From the NCBI GenBank assembly GCA_949126835.1, contig OX421505.1, forward strand, positions 10,573,283 to 10,637,282: DNA of 64,000 nt, in the 5' to 3' direction. This stretch comes from Anisus vortex (Eukaryota > Mollusca > Gastropoda > Planorbidae). Below are positions 12,550 through 24,849 of this stretch, piece by piece. Position numbers and translations under genes: made by a program. The stretch's first letter is position 1; every line of letters starts with the position of its first letter. The notes under the pieces are model-generated. The model saw only the letters and a list, made by a program, of their open reading frames with translations. It was not told the origin of the DNA and searched no databases.

Positions 12550-13035
12550 GTTTAAATTACCGGGCAATGTTTAAATTACCGGGCAATGTTTATAATACCA
12601 GGCAATGTTTATAATACCGGGCAATGTTTAAATTACCGGGCACTGTTTAAATTACCGGGCAATGTTTATAATACCGGGCAATGTTTATAATACGGGCAAT
12701 GTTTAAATTACCGGGCAATGTTTAAATTACCGGGCAATGTTTATAATACCGGGCAATGTTTATAATACCGGGCAATGTTTATAATACCGGGCAATGTTTA
12801 TAATACCGGGCAATGTTTAAATTACCGGGCAATGTTTAAATTACCGGGCAATGTTTATATTACCGGGCAATGTTTATAATACCGGGCAATGTTTAAATTA
12901 CCGGGCAATGTTTAAATTACCGAGCAATGTTTATAATACCGGGCAATGTTTATAATACCGGGCAATGTTTAAATTACCGGGCAATGTTTAAATTACCGGG
13001 CAATGCTTAATTTGCCGGGCAATGTTCAAATTGCC
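12550..13035 (+). repeat. 19-bp minisatellite inside unit A4
   Basis: About 25 tandem copies of ACCGGGCAATGTTTAAATT, mixed with the variant ending TTTATAAT. The last copies degrade to TTTGCCGGGCAATGTTCAAA. Copy number differs in every other type II unit of arrays A and B. Confidence 0.9.
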
Positions 13036-13547
13036 GGAACTAAATTTTTAAAGTTTTAATTCGTGTCGTATACGTTTTATAAACATTATTTCATAAGGGT
13101 TTCATTTGTTATTGTTTTACATGTTGAATAGAAAATTTAATTCTAAGTTTGCTTCCAAAGCAACAATAAATAAATAAATAGCAAATTAACAAAAACAACA
13201 CAACATAGGTCTGCGACTTAATGTTTGTCGTAAAAAAAATATATCAAACAATCATTAAAAAAAAAAAAAGTACTGTCGAATGTTCTTAATCAATGAATAG
13301 AACAAAATATATTCATGTTTTAATTTGCGTCGTAATTTATAGCGGGCAATTTTGTAATTGTTATAATGGGTGATGAGTAATGATTTTAACGGGTAATTCA
13401 TGTTGTAGCGGGCAAATAAAAAATTACCTCACGTTTAAATTCGTGTCGTAGGTCATGCGGGCAGTCTCATTATAACTGCCTGAGTAGTTAGAGTGTATGT
13501 AAACATAACTTTTAGCCGGTTCGGAGGACCGGGCACATAACGGCTTG

Positions 13548-14469
13548 TTTAATAATAATTACAAGAACTAGTTTATTATGTTGCATAAACTATTATATAT
13601 TGCGTTTTTGAACTACATATATATATAATACAAAGAACTATAAACTAATGTTTATAAGTAACTATAAAGTATAAAATAAATAATCTAGAAACTTACTAAT
13701 TTAACTAATCTATAAACGAACTAACCTATAATGTAATAATATACAATAACTAATCTAGAATGTGCTATAAACTTAGAAATCTACTATAAACTACTACTAT
13801 AAATTTATAATTATTTACCATAAAGTAATGAAAAAATTAAGTAGAGCCTACTATATACAAATAAATCTGATATGCAGTACAAACAAAGTAATCAAATAAA
13901 GACCTAAACAATAAACTCAATTTGAGTTTACGAAAATAAAACTACGACTTTCACTGGCTCTAAAGACTTTCTGTCCGAATCATGGTACTAACCTTTATAA
14001 AAAAAATGTGGCACGGATAATAAATAAAAAAAAGTCGAGAACACTTATTTGGAAATTTATTATCAGCACCATATATAGTACCTGTAACAATAACTAATCA
14101 AACGTAACACATAGCCTTTTTACAAAGAAACAAAATTAAAAAATAATGAAAATCTTTGACTACGAAAATAAAATACGCAACAAATAAATTATCATATTTT
14201 CTATCAAATTAAATTAAATATATTCAATACATTGAAGATAAAACCAAATTCAATTCAGATACATTTATTTCGTAATAATTCGCAATTAAAGTTTAAGCAT
14301 GAAATATTATGAATTTTTAGTCATAAACTAAACCAAAAATGGAACTTTATGCAAACAAAATCCAGATCACAAAAAAAAAATATAAATTTGTGTATCATAT
14401 TAAATTGTATGTTAATACTTATTTTATTTAAGAACTGATTCAATCCAAGTATACATTTAAAACGAAATA
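13548..14469. other. Unassigned AT-rich region
   Basis: This is very AT-rich sequence between the end of array A and the hAT transposase remnant. It may include the decayed 3' part of that hAT element, but I could not find a matching terminal inverted repeat. Confidence 0.4.
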
Positions 14470-15706
14470 GTAGATTACATTAATTTCTTTCTAAACTTTT
14501 TCACACAGAATTCTTCTATAGGGCCTAAGTTCATCAAAATCTATTTCTCTGAAGGTATCATTTTCAATGCACAAAATACTCAATACAGACAAACTCGTCT
14601 GGGTCATTTTGCTTCTTAATTGATTTTTATATTTTTAAGTCTTGAAAATGACCTTTCCCTAGTACAATTAGTGACTATTAAACTGAGAAACAGCCGTAAG
14701 ATTGATTCCACATTGGGGAAGGCCACTTGAATATTTTCTTTGAATATTATTTGATTCAATTCTGTATGCTACAATGTGGAATTTTTTGAAGGCTTTTGCG
14801 TTTGTCTCACATATGTGTGGAAATGAAATAGTTCTTCAGTAAAATTTTGGATGACATCTTCTGGGTATTCTTGCATTAACAGCTCAACACCTCTTTGAAG
14901 TTCTACCTTTGATAATGTAAGATCGGCAAGAAAGGGAAATATTTTCACTACATCATCACAAACAGAAGCCCTTCTTCCTAAATTTGATTCAAGTATATTT
15001 GAATATATGAATAAATGATTTAATTCTAAATGTATCCTTTGAAGAGAGTTCGTAAGGCATCACCAGGGTCAGATGAATTTTCGTAATTCCATTGCCTTTT
15101 ACTTCTTATTATCATTCTGGCAGTTCTATATTCAGTAGGCATATTTGGCAACGTGTTTTTTGCTTGTTGCTCAAGTGCATGAAAATCGTCCCTAATTTCA
15201 CGTAAAATATCCAAAAGTGACCTGTATCAATCTGCACAACTACTAAGTAAAATATTAGGGCTTTGAAGAATTTTATTTACTCTTGAAAAATGTCTCAGTA
15301 TTCGATTCCAGAAATGGAGGATAAACATGAATTCAAATTCTTCCATCTTATCTAAAAGATGGTTGGCCCTCAATCTAGTATTACCCTTTGTATTATTATC
15401 TGAATGTAAATTGAATGCATGGTTGATATCATTGTAATTTTCAAAAAAATATCTTCTGTAGCTTTTACCTAGTGTCTGATAAATATTTAGGCACTTTAGA
15501 ATGAGGTTTCAAATATGATTTCAGAACTTTCAGAGCTTTATTTCTCCTTATTTTCGGCCCAGTGTTCTAGTGTTAACTGTTTTTAGAATAGTGTAATTTT
15601 AATTTTGCTAACAATTTGAATGTAGACCCCTCTTGATCTTGAGGCCCCTCTTGATGTTGAGGCCCTAGGCTGAAGCCTTGATAGCCTGTAGGAAAATCCG
15701 GCCCTG
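14470..15706 (-). pseudogene. Second hAT transposase remnant (ZMYM1-like) with 5' terminus
   Basis: The minus strand reads, in shifted frames, an open piece at 15214-15026 (ILREIRDDFHALEQQAKNTL and onward), then RRASVCDDVVKIFPFLADLT and LMQEYPEDVIQNF, then AFPNVESILRLFLSLIVTNC, RERSFSRLKNIKIN and a stop. The FPN-ES...T-NC..ERSFSRLK pattern is the hAT C-terminal dimerisation signature. A hAT-like end (CAGGGCCGGATTTTCCTAC, read inward) lies at about 15706-15688, with the typical GGGGCCTCAA-type subterminal sequence. The opposite end was not found. Multiple stops show it is dead. Confidence 0.65.
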
Positions 15707-16237
15707 TGCATAGCTAATGAATGTAAATATTTAATAATAATAATATAATAATAATACTATTATTATACACGATGAATATAACAGGTTTTAAGTCCAATAA
15801 CTATTTTCAAAAATGTTTCTTATGTGTGTTGAAAAGTAGAAAATCACATGTAAAGGAGTTAAATTGTATAACCTACTTAAAAATAAGAAGCCTCACTACA
15901 TAGGCCTACTAAGCTTATATTATAGATTCCATCCGATGAAGGCCATCCTTATATCTTCCTGCGTTATATTCCTACGTTTTCATGATAGTATATTAAATTA
16001 TATGCGTTCTATAAGCAGTTCAGATTTAATATAGCCTACGTTTCTGCATTACAAATAGACTAATTTTATAACTGATTACAAGTTAGGTCTAACGAATGCA
16101 TGTTTTTACGTCAGTCAAATTAGTCACTCTAGTTCTTTTGAATAACCAACTCAGTTATCTATTTAAAATGTTTAACGCACAACAAGCACAATGTGCTTTA
16201 TATAGGCCTATAAATAATAATAATAATAATAATAATG
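15707..16237. other. Unassigned AT-rich region ending in (AAT)n
   Basis: No gene is visible. An (AAT)n microsatellite at about 16211-16237 is probably the simple-repeat tail of the minus-strand CR1-like copy that follows. Confidence 0.5.
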
Positions 16238-16530
16238 GTCATTTCTTATAGCGCTTCTATCCATGATATTAAATTTAGCATGCTCAGTGTGCGCTTGGTG
16301 TGAATTGCAGTGGCAGATGTATTAGTACTAGCCAAAGAGAAAGGTCTTGAACTCTTTTTAAAAGACTTTATTGTCTCCGATTCTTTTAGTGTCTGAGGCA
16401 AGCAGTTCCATATAGAAAGCGCCACATATTTAACTTAGCGCACGCCAAGGGACTTCTTTTTGTGTCCAAGTTACACTGGGAATATTAAGGAGTGACTGAT
16501 GAAGAGCGCAAATCTCTTGATGGCCATATG
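16238..16530 (-). pseudogene. CR1-like 3' end, family B
   Basis: The sequence reads as the reverse complement of the 3' part of the 2290-2850 element. It has the same 3' UTR (AGCATGCTAA-like, AGCGCTATAAGAAAT) and the same C-terminal coding region, with additional frameshifts. The (AAT)n tail at 16211-16237 lies at its 3' end. Confidence 0.6.
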
Positions 16531-16689
16531 ATCTTCCTCACCCCAGAAACAATGTATTCAATGTAACAAGGTAATAAACAATTATATCAAGGTAAACACT
16601 TTGAAAGGTAACCAATGTATACCCTTCCACCCCCCCCCCCCCCACCCCCCAAGAAACCGAACAAAAAAATCGCATAAGCCAATGAAAAC

Positions 16690-17275
16690 CTGTCTCATAC
16701 TTTACAAACGCTCCTTCTATAAAGAAGATTATTGCGTCTTACGCTGCCTACGCTCATCCGTGGTCCGAGTCTAGTCTTGCATTTTTATTAATGTTTAAAT
16801 GATGTCAAGTTACTGATTTTTCTGGTTTGTTCAGGGAACCCATTCCATGCACGGATGCCACTCGGAAAGAAAAAGTAGTTATATGCATTTGTTCTCGGAT
16901 AAAGGATAAGGAAAATGTTTTGTTCCTTATGTTTATCTGAGCATTGCAACAGGTTGTTATTGGGTTGCATTTCTAACTTATGAGTTTAATGCCTTATGTA
17001 TTATTACTACTTTACTCTTTGCCCTTCTGTCCTCTAGTGTTTCTAGGTTTAGTGATTTGACTAATGGTGTTACTCTTGTTAATTGGGAATATTCACTGGT
17101 TATGAACCTTGCTACTCTTTTTTGAATTTGTACTATTTTTTAAACGTTTTCTTCAGTTGCTGGGTCCCATATAGATCCTGTATATTCTAGTAGAGGTCTA
17201 ACTAATGTGAGATAGCATTTTAGTTTTATATTCTTATTACATTTGTAAAAGTTCCTTTTATGAATCCTCATGTTT
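16690..17275 (-). pseudogene. CR1-like 3' end, family A, longer copy
   Basis: Around 17205 the minus strand encodes VRPLLEYTGSIWDPAT, a conserved motif downstream of the RT palm in CR1-like enzymes. It continues through ITKPRNT-like sequence to FFFPSGIRAWNGFPEQTRK near 16880. The open stretch 16970-16788 ends at a stop before the shared tail. Frameshifts separate the parts. This is the longest of the family A copies here and anchors the family's identity. Confidence 0.7.
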
Positions 17276-17559
17276 TGTTTGATTTTTAATTACTTTACTC
17301 AATAAATAGTGGTTGATCATAAAAACTCAATATTAAAGTTGGGATGGGGTGTGTGTGTGATAGCTTATTCTTTATTAGTTATAAGACCTATGTAGGCTAC
17401 TGTATTAAATAATATTTAAATTATTATATTATTATTTGTTATAGACGATCATTGAAAAAAAGTAAAGTATCAAATTGAAGTTTCGGTGTCGTTTTCGTAT
17501 AAGTATTTTAATAAACAATATACTTACTATGCTTAAATTTGTTATAATGGCTCCTTCTG

Positions 17560-19290
17560 TCTCGAGAGACAATGGATGCCCCCCTCTTCTACTTTGACTG
17601 GGTGTGTAGCCGGCTACATTTTGCAGGTTCTGCGGTGGCTGAACAGAACAGAACAATGCCTGGAACAGCCGAGGCATCTGTATTCAGTAGCAGTCTGTCC
17701 ATTTGGAGATGTTGCGTCTTTTCTCCTCATTCTCTTCTCCAGAGATTCCTTGTCACTTTTGCAGATACACCAGCATGCATGGCCTGTCTCCATGCTGTAC
17801 GGTCCACCGCAGACTGCTCCCAGGTTTGTAGGTCGATATTTGTAGACCTGAGGTCACGTTTTAGGACTTCGTTTCGGTCAGAGTTGGGATGCTGGCCAGC
17901 GCAGATGGAGATACTGTTTTCTGTCTGGTACAGATTCTCGTAGTATTCCGCCCATCGTTCCATTTGTGCGGCACGGTCTTTGAGGATTGTTCCATCTTTT
18001 GATTTGAGAGGTGCAACCCTGGCGATGGTGGGACCAAAAATTTTTTTAATACCCTCATACATTCCTCTTATATTGCCACAATCTGCAAAGGCCTGTATGT
18101 CCTGGCAGAGGTCCTTCCAAAAGTTATTTGTGCATTTTCTAGCAGTTCTCTGGCTGTTGTTTCTGCATATTCTTAGCCTTGATAGGTTCTTCTGTATGGG
18201 GTCATTTTGTATGTTACCAGGGCATCTCGTTTGGCTTCGATGGTGGCAGTCATTTTAGGCAAGTTGGCATCAAACCTGTCAATGCTTTTCTTCTTTTTTT
18301 TTCGAACACAGACAGAGTTGAGTCGTAGATAGTATCGCGAATAAACCTCCAGCTTTTCTCGATTCCACTGGCAGTGTAGCTCTTGAATGACCCTTCCAGA
18401 GACTGTGTAAACTCAAAGCAGAGGTTTGGGTTGGCCACACTGGTGACAACTAAACGGGGTTTACCTTTTTTCTGTGTGCCGTACACTTTTTGGGGCTGAG
18501 TCTCATCTTGCAACACACTAGAGCGTGATCTGTGTCGCAGTCGGCGCTTTGGTAGCTTCGTGTTAAGAGCACGCCATTGAGATCGCTTTTTCTTGTTATG
18601 ATTAGGTCCAGTTGATGCCAGTGCCCTGATCTAGGGTGTCTCCAATAGACTCTGTGTTGCGGTTTTGTTTCGAAAAGCGTGCTTGTGATGCTTGTATTAA
18701 GTACACAATTAAAGTAGACGCTACCCGTTTTCGTTTATATTGCCAACAGCAAAGTGACCGAGAGAATCTGGCCTGATGCCCCATTCAGATCCCACTCTGG
18801 CGTTAAAGTCCCCCATCAGGATTACGCGTTCCAATGCTGGGATCTTCTTAATTGTACCGTAAAACTGAAGTCTTCATAGAATAAATCCTTCGTCTCTTGA
18901 GGCGAACACAGTGTAGGAGCATATACACTGATGAGGTGTACTTTACCAGAAGCTGTTGACATTATGATGGACAGAATACGCTCTGTTCCACCAACTATCA
19001 TGGGTAGGAGGTTGTTTTTTTATTACGAAACCCACCCCATGCATTCGTGCTTCATCGGGGGGCTTGCCTTTCCAAAGGTGTAATCCTTCTCTCGAATCGT
19101 ACCGTCTTCAGCCAGCCTTGTTTCTTGCAGTGCCGCTACATCAATGTTTAACTTTCTCAGTTCACCGTCTATCACTGCCGTCTTTCTGTAGTCACTGACC
19201 TTTTGCAAATCTTCGGCCAGTCCAGGACACATTGTCCTTATGTTCCAAGTTGCCAGTCGTAAGACTTCTTAATATTTCTTGGTGCGTTGT
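17560..19290 (-). pseudogene. EN-containing non-LTR retrotransposon (CFDP2-like) lacking its RT core
   Basis: The minus strand begins near 19275 with LRLATWNIRTMCPGL, the apurinic-type endonuclease start (catalytic Asn in WN). It continues with ALQETRL (Glu) near 19130, ILMGDFNARVG near 18815 and TDHALV near 18520, so all main endonuclease motifs are visible. The EN-RT linker follows (KIFGPTIARVAPLKSKDG, WAEYYENLYQTENS, near 18050-17930). Then, instead of the RT palm with its YxDD box, the frame joins directly to KRDLRSTNIDLQTWEQSAVD (near 17880), which in intact relatives lies at the C-terminus. The whole RT core is therefore deleted. Frameshifts also occur (for example near 18500). Proteins of this type are often mis-annotated as craniofacial development protein 2. 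Confidence 0.75.
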
Positions 19291-19957
19291 TTACAGTCTG
19301 CTTGTCGATAAATCTATGCGCTAAGCACCCATTTGAGCAGGCAGACTGTGGCGGATCAGCACCTTATTGTCGGGGGGGGGGGGGGGGGGGGGAGAGACTG
19401 CCTAGCTGATCAGTGAGGTGCGAAGACCTCTCCCACCGACAGAGGCAACCCGTAGTGTCCGTCCATTACGCCAATCAGGATGGGCTTATAACTCGAGACT
19501 GTTGCCTCCCGTGTTGTTTTAGCTGCTCTGCAACGGTACCAGAGTTTCCTCTCCGGGGCGCGTACCTGGCCCTTAGGTAAAGAGATCATGGGTTGCCCAT
19601 GCGTCATAATTCCTCTCTCTGCCTAACCAATGTGACCCAAAGGAATGCTTAGCAATACATTTGGCATTGGCTCAGCTGCAGGGGCTGCCGGATGGAATCC
19701 ATAGTTGATAATTCAAACGCCTGAGGGGCGCCACTCCTCATTTTTCCTGAAGGAGGTTTACTCCTGAAGCCTATTTGTTTTCCGCTAGGCAGCGGGGGTT
19801 GATATCAGAGTGTCCCCTCTGATAGATGGACTGCCTTTCCAGGCTAACAAACTCCATCTGCCCGAAGCACCCAGTTTTGAGGCGCTGGGGGGGGGGGGGC
19901 GCCTTCGCCCCCTTCACCTGTTGGTTAAAGCAGTTTCGCCGGGCCTAGTAGCCCAAC
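19291..19957 (-). other. Probable 5' region of the EN retroelement
   Basis: Upstream (minus strand) of the endonuclease is a poly-G/C run at 19374-19392 and an open stretch at 19607-19410 containing RAPERKLWYRCRAAKTTREA. I recall similar leader segments in related gastropod elements but cannot name a function. It connects without a visible break to the 49-bp minisatellite. Confidence 0.4.
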
Positions 19958-22893
19958 CACTCGAGCAGGCCAGGTGCTGGACTTGGTTGTCAGAGGCTGT
20001 GTGAGCCACTCGAGCAGGCCAGGTGCTGGACTTGGTTGTCAGAGGCTGTGTGAGCCACTCGAGCAGGCCAGGTGCTGGACTTGGTTGTCAGAGGCTGCGT
20101 GAGAGACTCGAGCAGGCCAGGTGCTGGACTTGGTTGTCAGAGGCTGTGTGAGCCACTCGAGCAGGCCAGGTGCTGGACTTGGTTGTCAGAGGCTGTGTGA
20201 GCCACTCGAGCAGGCCAGGTGCTGGACTTGGTTGTCAGAGGCTGTGTGAGAGACTCGAGCAGGCCAGGTGCTGGACTTGGTTGTCAGAGGCTGTGTGAGA
20301 GACTCGAGCAGGCCAGGTGCTGGACTTGGTTGTCAGAGGCTGTGTGAGCCACTCGAGCAGGCCAGGTGCTGGACTTGGTTGTCAGAGGCTGTGTGAGAGA
20401 CTCGAGCAGGCCAGGTGCTGGACTTGGTTGTCAGAGGCTGTGTGAGAGACTCGAGCAGGCCAGGTGCTGGACTTGGTTGTCAGAGGCTGTGTGAGAGACT
20501 CGAGCAGGCCAGGTGCTGGACTTGGTTGTCAGAGGCTGTGTGAGAGACTCGAGCAGGCCAGGTGCTGGACTTGATTGTCAGAGGCTGTGTGAGAGACTCG
20601 AGCAGGCCAGGTGCTGGACTTGGTTGTCAGAGGCTGTGTGAGAGACTCGAGCAGGCCAGGTGCTGGACTTGGTTGTCAGAGGCTGTGTGAGCCACTCGAG
20701 CAGGCCAGGTGCTGGACTTGGTTGTCAGAGGCTTTGTGAGCCACTCGAGCAGGCCAGGTGCTGGACTTGGTTGTCAGAGGCTGTGTGAGAGACTCGAGCA
20801 GGCCAGGTGCTGGACTTGGTTGTCAGAGGCTGTGTGAGAGACTCGAGCAGGCCAGGTGCTGGACTTGGTTGTCAGAGGCTGTGTGAGAGACTCGAGCAGG
20901 CCAGGTGCTGGACTTGGTTGTCAGAGGCTGTGTGAGAGACTCGAGCAGGCCAGGTGCTGGACTTGGTTGTCAGAGGCTGTGTGAGAGACTCGAGCAGGCC
21001 AGGTGCTGGACTTGGTTGTCAGAGGCTGTGTGAGAGACTCGAGCAGGCCAGGTGCTGGACTTGGTTGTCAGAGGCTGTGTGAGCCACTCGAGCAGGCCAG
21101 GTGCTGGACTTGGTTGTCAGAGGCTGTGTGAGAGACTCGAGCAGGACAGGTGCTGGACTTGGTTGTCAGAGGCTGTGTGAGAGACTCGAGCAGGCCAGGT
21201 GCTGGACTTGGTTGTCAGAGGCTGTGTGAGCCACTCGAGCAGGCCAGGTGCTGGACTTGGTTGTCAGAGGCTGTGTGAGAGACTCGAGCAGGCCAGGTGC
21301 TGGACTTGGTTGTCAGAGGCTGTGTGAGAGACTCGAGCAGGCCAGGTGCTGGACTTGGTTGTCAGAGGCTGTGTGAGCCACTCGAGCAGGCCAGGTGCTG
21401 GACTTGGTTGTCAGAGGCTGTGTGAGAGACTCGAGCAGGCCAGGTGCTGGACTTGGTTGTCAGAGGCTGTGTGAGAGACTCGAGCAGGCCAGGTGCTGGA
21501 CTTGGTTGTCAGAGGCTGTGTGAGCCACTCGAGCAGGCCAGGTGCTGGACTTGGTTGTCAGAGGCTGTGTGAGAGACTCGAGCAGGCCAGGTGCTGGACT
21601 TGGTTGTCAGAGGCTGTGTGAGCCACTCGAGCAGGCCAGGTGCTGGACTTGGTTGTCAGAGGCTGTGTGAGAGACTCGAGCAGGCCAGGTGCTGGACTTG
21701 GTTGTCAGAGGCTGTGTGAGAGACTCGAGCAGGCCAGGTGCTGGACTTGGTTGTCAGAGGCTGTGTGAGCCACTCGAGCAGGCCAGGTGCTGGACTTGGT
21801 TGTCAGAGGCTGTGTGAGAGACTCGAGCAGGCCAGGTGCTGGACTTGGTTGTCAGAGGCTGTGTGAGCCACTCGAGCAGGCCAGGTGCTGGACTTGGTTG
21901 TCAGAGGCTGTGTGAGAGACTCGAGCAGGCCAGGTGCTGGACTTGGTTGTCAGAGGCTGTGTGAGAGACTCGAGCAGGCCAGGTGCTGGACGTGGTTGTC
22001 AGAGGCTGTGTGAGCCACTCGAGCAGGCCAGGTGCTGGACTTGGTTGTCAGAGGCTGTGTGAGAGACTCGAGCAGGCCAGGTGCTGGACTTGATTGTCAG
22101 AGGCTGTGTGAGAGACTCGAGCAGGCCAGGTGCTGGACTTGGTTGTCAGAGGCTGTGTGAGCCACTCGAGCAGGCCAGGTGCTGGACTTGGTTGTCAGAG
22201 GCTGTGTGAGCCACTCGAGCAGGCCAGGTGCTGGACTTGGTTGTCAGAGGCTGTGTGAGAGACTCGAGCAGGCCAGGTGCTGGACTTGGTTGTCAGAGGC
22301 TGTGTGAGAGACTCGAGCAGGCCAGGTGCTGGACTTGGTTGTCAGAGGCTGTGTGAGAGACTCGAGCAGGCCAGGTGCTGGACTTGGTTGTCAGAGGCTG
22401 TGTGAGAGACTCGAGCAGGCCAGGTGCTGGACTTGGTTGTCAGAGGCTGTATGAGCCACTCGAGCAGGCCAGGTGCTGGACTTGGTTGTCAGAGGCTGTG
22501 TGAGCCACTCGAGCAGGCCAGGTGCTGGACTTGGTTGTCAGAGGCTGTGTGAGAGACTCGAGCAGGCCAGATGCTGGACTTGGTTGTCAGAGGCTGTGTG
22601 AGAGACTCGAGCAGGCCAGGTGCTGGACTTGGTTGTCAGAAGCTGTGTGAGAGACTCGAGCAGGCCAGGTGCTGGACTTGGTTGTCAGAGGCTGTGTGAG
22701 AGACTCGAGCAGGCCAGGTGCTGGACTTGGTTGTCAGAGGCTGTGTGAGCCACTCGAGCAGGCCAGGTGCTGGACTTGGTTGTCAGAGGCTGTGTGAGCC
22801 ACTCGAGCAGGCCAGGTGCTGGACTTGGTTGTCAGAGGCTGTGTGAGCCACTCGAGCAGGCCAGGTGCTGGACTTGGTTGTCAGAGGCTGTTT
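19958..22893. repeat. 49-bp minisatellite, about 60 copies
   Basis: The unit begins ACTCGAGCAGGCCAGGTGCT and ends AGAGGCTGTGTGAG plus a two-base switch, AG or CC, before the next ACTCGAG. Copies are otherwise almost identical, with scattered point changes (for example at 20569, 21147, 21991 and 22571). The first copy merges into the retroelement leader at about 19958 and the last degrades at about 22893. A period of 49 is not a multiple of 3, so it is not a protein repeat. Confidence 0.95.
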
Positions 22894-23680
22894 GGGAGAC
22901 GCATGCCATTAGGAGAATTTTTTTAGTCAGTTTGAGATTATCCCCCACTGATCCCCCCTCCCCCCCCCCCCAGGCTATAACAATTATTTAAAACTGTTAA
23001 TATACTTTATATAGTGGATGTTGAAGTACAATTATGTTTAGTGATGTGACGTCAGAATGTTGTTAAACAACTCCCTCTTCGTCACATAACGTCAAAAATA
23101 TGTTTGAAACCCCCTCCCTTCCCCCTCCCTAGGTCCACGAAGTCATCTATGGACGGCTCTTTACCGGGACTTTTGCTCTAACAGTTGTGATGTATATGTG
23201 TGTGTGTGTATGTGTGCGTACATCGTTCGTCAATTTTCCCGTTGTGTGTGTGTGTGTGTTTGTGTGTATTGGACAGTAAAATTTTCAATCGGGCGTATAT
23301 CTTCTGGCTTTAAAATTAATGTGTCAGCTGCATGTGTTATTCATCCCCCCACCCAACAACTCCCGCATATAATCACACTCCCTACCCCCAACACAAAAGA
23401 TCTGCACTGATGTCGTTCATATTCCAGATAAATTGTGGTCGTGCCACACAAAGTAGAGAGGATGGTGATATAGGCCTGTCACGTGTAAATCGTCTAAAAG
23501 GCCGTTTTAAAAGTGAGCGATGGCACCACGTATGCTCCAGCAGTTGATTCTCAGTTCTTATACACGTATAAGACTCGTCTTCTTAGTGCTGATGGTGAGT
23601 CCATAGTTGTATCAAGCGTTGCAAGTCTTTATAAAAGGAGTTTCTGTAATATATAAGATATTCCTTTTTTTTAATGCCTT
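22894..23680. other. Unassigned region with simple repeats
   Basis: It holds a poly-C stretch at about 22953-22971 and (TG)n tracts at about 23195-23275. No supported gene is present; short open frames here overlap the simple repeats. Confidence 0.5.
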
Positions 23681-23835
23681 GAATGCGGAGTTGCATCCGG
23701 CCTGGAAAACCAGTAATCATTTGAAACACTAATCAAAATGCAAGATTAGCCAGTAGCCCCAGACCATTAGGCACAGATGAGCGTACGACGCAACAATCTT
23801 CTTTATAGGAGAAGCGTCTGTAATATACAATATAT
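23681..23835 (+). pseudogene. CR1-like 3' end, family A, diverged
   Basis: The coding relic LHPAWKTSNHLKH corresponds to the GIRAWNG...TSNLTSFKH end of the 16.7-17.3 kb copy. The shared tail (GATGAGCGTACGACGCAACA, then ATCTTCTTTATAG) follows. Confidence 0.6.
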
Positions 23836-24276
23836 TAATATATGATCAATTTTCATAAAAAATATATATAATTTAAGTTTTATGACCTCATTTTCATATT
23901 TAAAGCCTTTCGTACCAGAGAGACAGATTTAAAAACATACACCACGGCACGCCATGCCGATATTTCGGGCTAATATGTCTTACAAACCCATTGACATTCC
24001 AAATATAAAAATATGCATTAATTATTGATGATAGAACACACTATACTATTTGTGGAATATAGCAGTGTTTATTTAGTATTAAGAATATACATGTAGGCCT
24101 ATTTCACAAATTAAAAAAAACATTGAAAATGCAATAATATACTTAACATGCAATTTACTGTGAAGCAAGCGATACATTACTTTGTAAATGAATTATACAA
24201 GAATAAAACAAATTGTTTTAAATGAAGGTTAATGTGGAATTGACTTCAGATATTGCATACAAGAGTCTAAAACATT
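23836..24276. other. Unassigned AT-rich region
   Basis: No gene or named repeat was recognised. Confidence 0.4.
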
Positions 24277-24284
24277 GTTTAGAC

Positions 24285-24464
24285 CAGTGGTTCCCAACCT
24301 TTTTTAGGCCGCGACCCCTTAATACACCTTCTAATGCTGTGTAGACCCCCAGAAATAAAATTAATTTCTACCGGTATATATAAGTTGTCTAATGGTCTTC
24401 GGTAATCTCGTGAAATGGTCGTTCGACCCCCAAGGGGTAGCGACCCACAGTTTGGGAACCGCTG
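24285..24464. mobile_element. hAT MITE, 180 bp
   Basis: The terminal inverted repeats are CAGTGGTTCCCAACC (left) and, inverted, CAGCGGTTCCCAAAC (right). Flanks are GTTTAGAC (24277-24284) and GTCTAGAC (24465-24472), an 8-bp duplication with one mismatch. There is no coding capacity. CAG-ends with 8-bp TSDs assign it to hAT. It must be mobilised in trans. Confidence 0.85.
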
Positions 24465-24649
24465 GTCTAGACCTTTTTTAGGCCTTCAAAAGCTTCTTAT
24501 GCTTGAACCAAATATCAAAATACTGGAAGTATTCTCATACTGAGCTATGTCAAGGAATATTTACGATAAAATGATTTATAATATTACTGTCATAATAAAT
24601 GAAAGAAGCTGATGCCCTAATTTAGTAAATGCCTAATTATTTCTATGTG

Positions 24650-24765
24650 TGTCAGGGCTCAAAAGGCAGCATGAACAAATTCCTGGCATTCATTTGAGGA
24701 CGACTATCCTTATCCCTTATGCAAGAATAAATGCATATAAGTATAAGTACTCTTTCATCCTGAGT
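24650..24765 (+). pseudogene. CR1-like fragment, family A
   Basis: The frame encodes TTILIPYARINAYKYKYSF, matching the ILYPRTNAYNYFFFPSG segment of the 16690-17275 copy. The C-terminal end and tail are missing here, so it is an internal fragment. Confidence 0.5.
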
Positions 24766-24849
24766 GTATTACAGACCTCCTGTAGTATTAAATTTAAATT
24801 AAGTGGTCTCGTTAAAGAGGTTGTAATAAATAACAAACAATATTAATTA

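Noticed and set aside
12550..13035. CRISPR-like array
   Set aside because: Units are directly adjacent with no unique spacers, and the context is a eukaryotic transposon.
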